Assembly (NCBI GenBank): GCA_946405805.1
Contig: CAMJIL010000013.1
Span: forward strand, 1 to 54,118
Direction of reading: 5' to 3'
DNA length: 54,118 bases
DNA from: an uncultured Prevotellaceae bacterium
Lineage (GTDB): Bacteria > Bacteroidota > Bacteroidia > Bacteroidales > Bacteroidaceae
How positions within the stretch are numbered: position 1 is the stretch's first letter; the number at the start of each line of letters is the position of its first letter. This document shows positions 50,901-54,118 of the stretch, piece by piece. The notes below the pieces were generated by a model. It saw nothing but the letters and a program-made list of their open reading frames with translations, was not told where the DNA came from and made no database searches. Position numbers and translations under genes: made by a program.

Positions 50901-51450
50901 CTCTGCTTACTGTCGGAGTGGCTACTTGCGTCTGCGCAAAACTGCTGCTGTTGTTGCTTTGTTCAGGAGTAGGAGTCCCTGTAAATCCCCATTCTTCTCC
51001 GCCATCTGTCTTACGGGCATACGAGATGCGAGGCTTTGCTGCTGGATAGGTGACAGTAGAGATGATGGTATTGCCGTCGCTGAGGACTATTGTACCACCT
51101 TTCAGATTCAGTTCATCATTAATCTGACGATATGCATTTTGGGTGAATACCTCATAGTGTTCATAACTGATAACAGCATATCCATGAGGTGCTACATAGC
51201 CATAATAATCTACCAGTTTGTGCTGCTTCAGGTTTGCAGGATCACTACTTACGTAAAGACCTCCTAAGTCAACATAATTATCTGTTGGGTTATATACCTC
51301 AAACCATGAGCCATAGTTGCATGAAGCATCAAGATAAACATCGAGGTTGTTTGCCATTACCTCGTTGATAATGAGGCCGTAGGATTGTGCCTTTGCCACA
51401 ACACTAATGGCAAATAGCAGCACAATAGAGTATAACCTGTTGAACTTCAT
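47947..51450 (-). CDS. Secreted CotH-kinase / lamin-tail / dockerin multidomain protein
   Basis: A 1167-residue exported protein. In order: signal peptide (about 1-21); a lamin-tail domain (YGLIINEVMANNLDVY); a chitobiase-C-like module with YTTDGSTPTLT (about 175-255); a CotH-type domain (about 260-620, with GRPGNGQWENCNWNMDWDRP, QIRNGGNDTGCRIKDA and FVVYDLDGAL); an InlB-like segment (GYRFVGWRSNNGG); a galactose-binding-like beta module (SPDYDDSSWNSGAAPLGYG); a second lamin-tail domain (IKINEVSAENSMSFND); and a C-terminal type-I dockerin-like pair (DANGDGEVGMPDV and DANLDGEVDNNDV, about 1105-1167). CotH proteins include protein kinases; the substrate is unknown. No cohesin was seen here. Confidence 0.88.
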   Translation of the reverse strand: MKFNRLYSIVLLFAISVVAKAQSYGLIINEVMANNLDVYLDASCNYGSWFEVYNPTDNYVDLGGLYVSSDPANLKQHKLVDYYGYVAPHGYAVISYEHYEVFTQNAYRQINDELNLKGGTIVLSDGNTIISTVTYPAAKPRISYARKTDGGEEWGFTGTPTPEQSNNSSSFAQTQVATPTVSREGGLISGSVSFNVTVPNGATLVYTTDGSTPTLTHGDVSTDGYFRADRTTIYRFRAFRDGYLPSNVVSRSFILNNGNEPFPIISVVTDPHHIFGSDIAIFEKSGNGRPGNGQWENCNWNMDWDRPVNMEYITTDGKTVVNQECNINACGGWSRAFTPHSFKLKANKIFYDQNYFPYQFWKNKPFLKSKTLQIRNGGNDTGCRIKDAALQEIIARSGLYIECQAWQPVHVYINGEPYAVLNMREPNNKHYATANYGMDADEMDQFEIGPDSGYVQKEGTQSAWKKLYTYSKRAIGTTVYKEIGKLLDINAFINYLAMHFYLGNWDWPQNNVKAFRDQNDGKFRFVVYDLDGALNTTSSISTFLSKQNYTFDRLYGYDYSTSTSLTNKQLTKEIEFVTIVKGLLNNASFKRQLVDAMCIMGGSVYTPERVQSIVDEMTAYLSQGGYVNPYGTANDIKSKLTKSWNSSIMDHIKSQKLIYTTKQQATFGSNINGASITLNDMAVPTGKFDGYVFAPVTLKADAPAGYRFVGWRSNNGGAETLTLVKATDTWKYNDNGVSLDNTGWTSPDYDDSSWNSGAAPLGYGKTQTTNLTQYKQTYYFRKTVNIDELPASVSMDYVIDDAFVIYVNGVEAGRYQLPNGTITYNTNASTYAYNNPDKGTMTLDAALFHEGTNVIAVEVHNFLNPSSTDILWQATINAETQGNTTIVSTDREYTLPAIGSINVTAVWEKYKNDTGLRINRATPIKINEVSAENSMSFNDLFKKSSWVELYNTTDTDLDISGLYISNNATNPQLCKLSGGKNINTIIPAKGYLYISCDNKVSSAVSQIHASFKLDNTDDQLVMISSSEDFVANNQAFFNNHKVMREFTDTLFYGQHGGEQSVGRYPDGAMTYYVLNHPTPAAKNIVQATDPYTGLDNLWIYGGKVVRGDANGDGEVGMPDVMFITNYILGSPATSFSIEGADANLDGEVDNNDVKNIVDYILKGKQWE

Positions 51451-51486
51451 TTTGTTTAGTATTAGTTAGTTTATTTTTATCGTTTA

Positions 51487-51705
51487 AATCTTTAACCCTT
51501 AACCCTTAATCTTTAACCCTTAACCCTTAACCTTTAACCCTTAACCTTTAATCTTTAACCCTTAACCCTTAATCTTTAACCCTTAACTCTTAACTCTTAA
51601 CTCTTAACCTTTAACCGTTAACCCTTAACTCTTAACTCTTAACTCTTAACCTTTAACCGTTAACCTTTAACCTTTAACCTTTAACCCTTAACCCTTAACT
51701 CCCCT
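51487..51705. repeat. Long degenerate heptad array (CTTTAAC/CCTTAAC), about 31 units
   Basis: About 220 bp of uninterrupted 7-bp units of the form C(T/C)TTAA(C/T), with variants CGTTAAC and TCTTAAC arranged in higher-order blocks: the run of three TCTTAAC units followed by CTTTAAC and CGTTAAC occurs twice. No spacers, so not CRISPR. It separates the giant CotH gene from the RNase H gene and ends in a CTCCCCTGGGG hairpin at 51699-51709. Confidence 0.95.
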
Positions 51706-51712
51706 GGGGGGC

Positions 51713-52126
51713 CTACTTTCTTCCAAAGTCAGCAGGAATCTCTCCCCATTCTTTTGTGTCCCATTTTACTATGGGTGCTCTGAACGAGTGTGTCTTGAGC
51801 CATTTCTCTGCTCTCTCTACCAGTTCCCATGCCTTTTCAGTTTCTGGGTTGCGTTCCAGGTTTGTCTTACATTGCATGCGTCTCACCCATGCCTGTCCGC
51901 TGACAGAATCGGTGTATATGGTATATCCCTTCAGCCCTCGTTGTTCCATGAGGGCCATAGCGTGTACTATGGCGAGAAATTCACCAATGTTATTGGTTCC
52001 CTTTATAGGACCGAAATGGAATACCACTTCTTTCGTGGTCAGATCCACTCCACGATATTCCATCGGTCCGGGATTTCCAGAACAAGCTGCATCAACAGCC
52101 CAAGCTAAAGCGGCCCCATTCTCCAT
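51713..52126 (-). CDS. RNase H family protein
   Basis: A 137-residue RNase HI-type nuclease from ATG 52126; a GTG at 52138 lies in repeat DNA. The acidic active site is visible: Asp12 in AVDAACSGNPGP, Glu49 in NNIGEF, Asp73 in YTDS and Asp133 in GEIPADFGRK. The terminal WGEIPADFGRK is the type seen in viroplasmin-linked RNases H of Bacteroidetes, but the N-terminal viroplasmin (RNA-DNA hybrid-binding) domain is absent here. Its 5' side is bounded by heptads. Confidence 0.9.
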   Translation of the reverse strand: MENGAALAWAVDAACSGNPGPMEYRGVDLTTKEVVFHFGPIKGTNNIGEFLAIVHAMALMEQRGLKGYTIYTDSVSGQAWVRRMQCKTNLERNPETEKAWELVERAEKWLKTHSFRAPIVKWDTKEWGEIPADFGRK

Positions 52127-52138
52127 ATTACTTTTCAC

Positions 52139-52226
52139 CTTTCACTTTCCACTTTCTACTATACACTTGCAACTGACTCTAAACTCTCAACTCTCAACTC
52201 TCAACTTTACCCTCCCTGCGGGAGGG
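52139..52226. repeat. Heptads and a hairpin between RNase H and argS
   Basis: ACCTTTC/ACTTTCC/ACTTTCT units change to ACTCTCA/CTCTCAA units up to about 52205, all in 7-bp phase. CCCTCCC (52210-52216) and GGGAGGG (52220-52226) then form a tight hairpin next to the argS stop codon; a weak terminator is possible. Confidence 0.8.
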
Positions 52227-52230
52227 GGCT

Positions 52231-54012
52231 TTACATCCTTTCTGGCACTTCTATTCCCAAGAGGGACATGCCGTTCTTGATTGTCTTTGCCACATTCTTT
52301 GCGAGAGCCAGACGCAGTTGTTTCAACTCCTGTGTCTCAGCACCCAGGATAGAGTAGTCATGATAGAACTGGTTGAAAGCCTTTGTCAACTCATAGCAGT
52401 AGTTAGCGATACCAGAAGGACTGTAATCCTTTCCTGCCTGTGCTACAGCAGCACCATATTCGCTCATCTTCTGTATCAGAGCAATCTCCTTCTCGTTGAG
52501 GCTGATGCTGTCGATGGTCTTTGCTACAAGACCCTCTGCCTCTGCCTTCCTCAGGATGCTTCTGATGCGGGCATAGGTGTATTGTATGAATGGTCCTGTG
52601 TTGCCATTGAAGTCTATGGACTCTTCAGGGTTAAAGAGCATATTCTTTCTGGCATCTACCTTCAGGATGAAGTATTTCAGGGCTCCCATACCTACTATGC
52701 GAGCTATCTCCTTGCGCTCTTCGTCAGTCATGTCGTTAAACTTACCCAACTCCTGCGAAGTCTTTAGGGCATCATCCACCATCAGCTGCATCAGGTCGTC
52801 GGCATCTACTACTGTTCCCTCGCGGCTCTTCATCTTGCCATTAGGCAGCTCTACCATTCCGTATGAGAAGTGTACCAGGTCCTTGCCCCATTTAAAGCCC
52901 AACTTATCGAGCAGTATAGAGAGCACCTGGAAGTGGTAGTTCTGTTCGTTACCAACGACATATATCATCTGGTCGATAGGGTAGTCCTGGAAACGCAGTT
53001 TTGCTGTTCCGATATCCTGTGTCATATATACAGAAGTACCATCCGAACGCAACAGCAGTTTCTCGTCGAGGCCCTCGCCAGTGAGGTCTGCCCATACTGA
53101 GCCATCCTCTCTCCTGTAGAAGAGTCCTTTCTCCAGACCTTCCTCTACCTTTTCCTTTCCTTCCAGATAGGTGTCGCTTTCGTAGTATATCTTGTCAAAG
53201 CCAACTCCCAAAGCCTTGTATGTCTCGTCAAAGCCGGCATAAACCCATTCGTTCATCTTTCGCCACAGTCCACGCACCTCTGGGTCGTTCTGCTCCCATT
53301 TTACGAGCATCTCGTGAGCCTCCTTTATGAGGGGCGCCTCGTTCTTGGCCTCTTCTTCCGACATACCCTTCGCCATGAGTTCCTTCACCTCTTCGCGATA
53401 GTGTTTGTCGAAGGCTACGTAATAGTCACCAATCAGGTGGTCACCCTTCTTGCCGGAAGACTCTGGTGTCTCACCATTGCCCCATTTCAGCCAAGCCAGC
53501 ATAGACTTACAGATGTGTATGCCTCTGTCGTTGACGATGTTTGTCTTCACCACCTTATTGCCGTTGGCAGCCATTATCTGTGCCAAAGACCATCCAAGGA
53601 GGTTGTTCCTCACATGTCCCAAGTGAAGTGGTTTGTTGGTGTTAGGAGAAGAGTATTCTATCATCACCAGTGGCGAATTCTCCGTAACAGGTTTCTCGCC
53701 ATAATGAGGATCGGCATCTATCTCGTTGAGTACGTTTATCCATGCATTGCCGCCTATGGAGAGGTTCAGGAAACCCTTCACTACGTTATATCCGCTGACG
53801 GCAGAGCAATGTTCCTTGAGGTATTGTCCTATCTCCTCTGCTGTTGCCTCAGGGGCTTTCTTTGACATCTTCAGGAATGGGAACACCACGAGAGTCAGGT
53901 TGCCCTCAAACTCCGCCCTTGTCTTCTGCAAGGTTGCCAACTTCTCAGGTATCTCCTGACCATATAATTCCTTAACGGCAGCAATCACTGCCTCCTGTAT
54001 CTTTTTTTCCAC
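52231..54012 (-). CDS. argS: Arginyl-tRNA synthetase, GTG start
   Basis: Charges tRNA-Arg, 593 aa. The N-terminal additional domain is followed by SSPNTNKPLHLGHVRNNLLG with the HLGH form of the class-I signature and KMKSREGTVV as the KMSKS equivalent; the DALR anticodon-binding domain ends with LLGIEVPERM. The frame opens with GTG at 54012 directly after (CAATTTT)-type heptads and no ATG fits the family N-terminus. Confidence 0.95.
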   Translation of the reverse strand: MEKKIQEAVIAAVKELYGQEIPEKLATLQKTRAEFEGNLTLVVFPFLKMSKKAPEATAEEIGQYLKEHCSAVSGYNVVKGFLNLSIGGNAWINVLNEIDADPHYGEKPVTENSPLVMIEYSSPNTNKPLHLGHVRNNLLGWSLAQIMAANGNKVVKTNIVNDRGIHICKSMLAWLKWGNGETPESSGKKGDHLIGDYYVAFDKHYREEVKELMAKGMSEEEAKNEAPLIKEAHEMLVKWEQNDPEVRGLWRKMNEWVYAGFDETYKALGVGFDKIYYESDTYLEGKEKVEEGLEKGLFYRREDGSVWADLTGEGLDEKLLLRSDGTSVYMTQDIGTAKLRFQDYPIDQMIYVVGNEQNYHFQVLSILLDKLGFKWGKDLVHFSYGMVELPNGKMKSREGTVVDADDLMQLMVDDALKTSQELGKFNDMTDEERKEIARIVGMGALKYFILKVDARKNMLFNPEESIDFNGNTGPFIQYTYARIRSILRKAEAEGLVAKTIDSISLNEKEIALIQKMSEYGAAVAQAGKDYSPSGIANYCYELTKAFNQFYHDYSILGAETQELKQLRLALAKNVAKTIKNGMSLLGIEVPERM

Positions 54013-54118
54013 TTATTAAATTGACAATTGATAATTGAAAATTGAAAATTACTCACTAACCTTTAACCTTTAACCTTTAACCTTTAACCTTTAACCTTTA
54101 ACCTTTAACCTTTAACCT
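54013..54118. repeat. Heptad arrays upstream of argS, running off the window
   Basis: ATTGACA, ATTGATA, ATTGAAA, ATTGAAA units adjoin the argS start. From 54054 exact CTTTAAC units follow; eight identical copies lie in 54061-54116 and the array continues beyond the right edge. Confidence 0.95.

Noticed and set aside
51487..51705. CRISPR array
   Set aside because: The repeats are directly adjacent 7-bp units without spacers and no cas gene is present.
54054..54118. Chromosome end or linear replicon telomere
   Set aside because: Similar heptads occur at many internal junctions, so the array does not mark a DNA end.
1..54118. tRNA or rRNA genes
   Set aside because: No cloverleaf-like sequence with a GTTCRANNC T-arm or rRNA core sequence was seen in the intergenic stretches.

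Overview
The window looks like a chromosomal segment of a Bacteroidales bacterium, most likely a Prevotella-type (Prevotellaceae) species. The grounds are Bacteroidetes-type promoters (TTTG, about 20 bp, TAnnTTTG) and almost no Shine-Dalgarno signals. The families also fit: a Porin_10-like barrel, DUF4468, DUF3098, class III fructose-bisphosphatase, a glutaminyl-tRNA synthetase, secreted GH31 and carboxylesterase, and CotH/lamin-tail/dockerin architecture. No rRNA, tRNA, CRISPR array, phage or transposase gene was seen. The species assignment is inference.

Layout. (1) 1-9013, minus strand: a partial type-B carboxylesterase, a GH31 alpha-glycosidase, queC, an outer-membrane porin, a small membrane protein, a DUF4468 protein and an RluA-type pseudouridine synthase. 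(2) 9152-14732, plus strand: a complete Rnf operon (rnfB-C-D-G-E-A) with its own promoter, a small cysteine-rich membrane protein at its head and a strong terminator. (3) 14782-18893: a TonB-dependent receptor followed by a secreted DUF362 protein, then a separately promoted outer-membrane barrel. (4) 18894-22072: an elaborate regulatory region (four 21-bp palindromic repeats, a 16-bp palindrome, tandem promoters) ahead of hisH-hisA-hisF-hisI-hisE. (5) 22093-31789: a tightly packed row, ftsE-like, lysC, lysA, an unknown gene, fbp, a small membrane protein, a GNAT acetyltransferase, glnS and a TPR protein, mostly joined by 4-bp ATGA overlaps. (6) 31900-37756: DedA, a candidate small RNA, a hemolysin-III/PAQR protein, an antisense TPR protein, an NMT1-like lipoprotein and a repeat-rich lipoprotein whose natural start is out of frame. 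(7) 37882-54012, minus strand: RluD-like, PASTA, a KduI with a signal peptide, an orphan EIIC-like transporter, DUF4861, folK, queA, truB, uppP, DUF3098, ftsX, a giant CotH/dockerin protein, RNase H and argS.

The most unusual property is the non-coding DNA. Almost every gene junction longer than about 25 bp is filled with degenerate 7-bp tandem repeats (AATTATG, AAGTTTA, CTTTAAC, AATTAGG, GGATGAA, CGTATTT types), plus a 6-bp family (TTTTCG/TTTTGG). These repeats enter genes. QueC and an unrelated TPR protein end in almost the same repeat-coded tail. HisA gains a repeat-coded C-terminus. FtsX and HisI stop inside heptads. A second TPR protein carries an in-frame repeat insert. hisI and hisE, commonly fused in Bacteroidetes, are separate here with a heptad array at the junction.

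The most interesting gene set is kduI-EIIC-DUF4861. It looks like a uronate-handling module whose isomerase is predicted to be exported, and it is joined by overlap to the 3' end of the ftsX-uppP-truB-queA-folK housekeeping row. Functional statements rest on motif recognition by eye; no database search or folding program was run.
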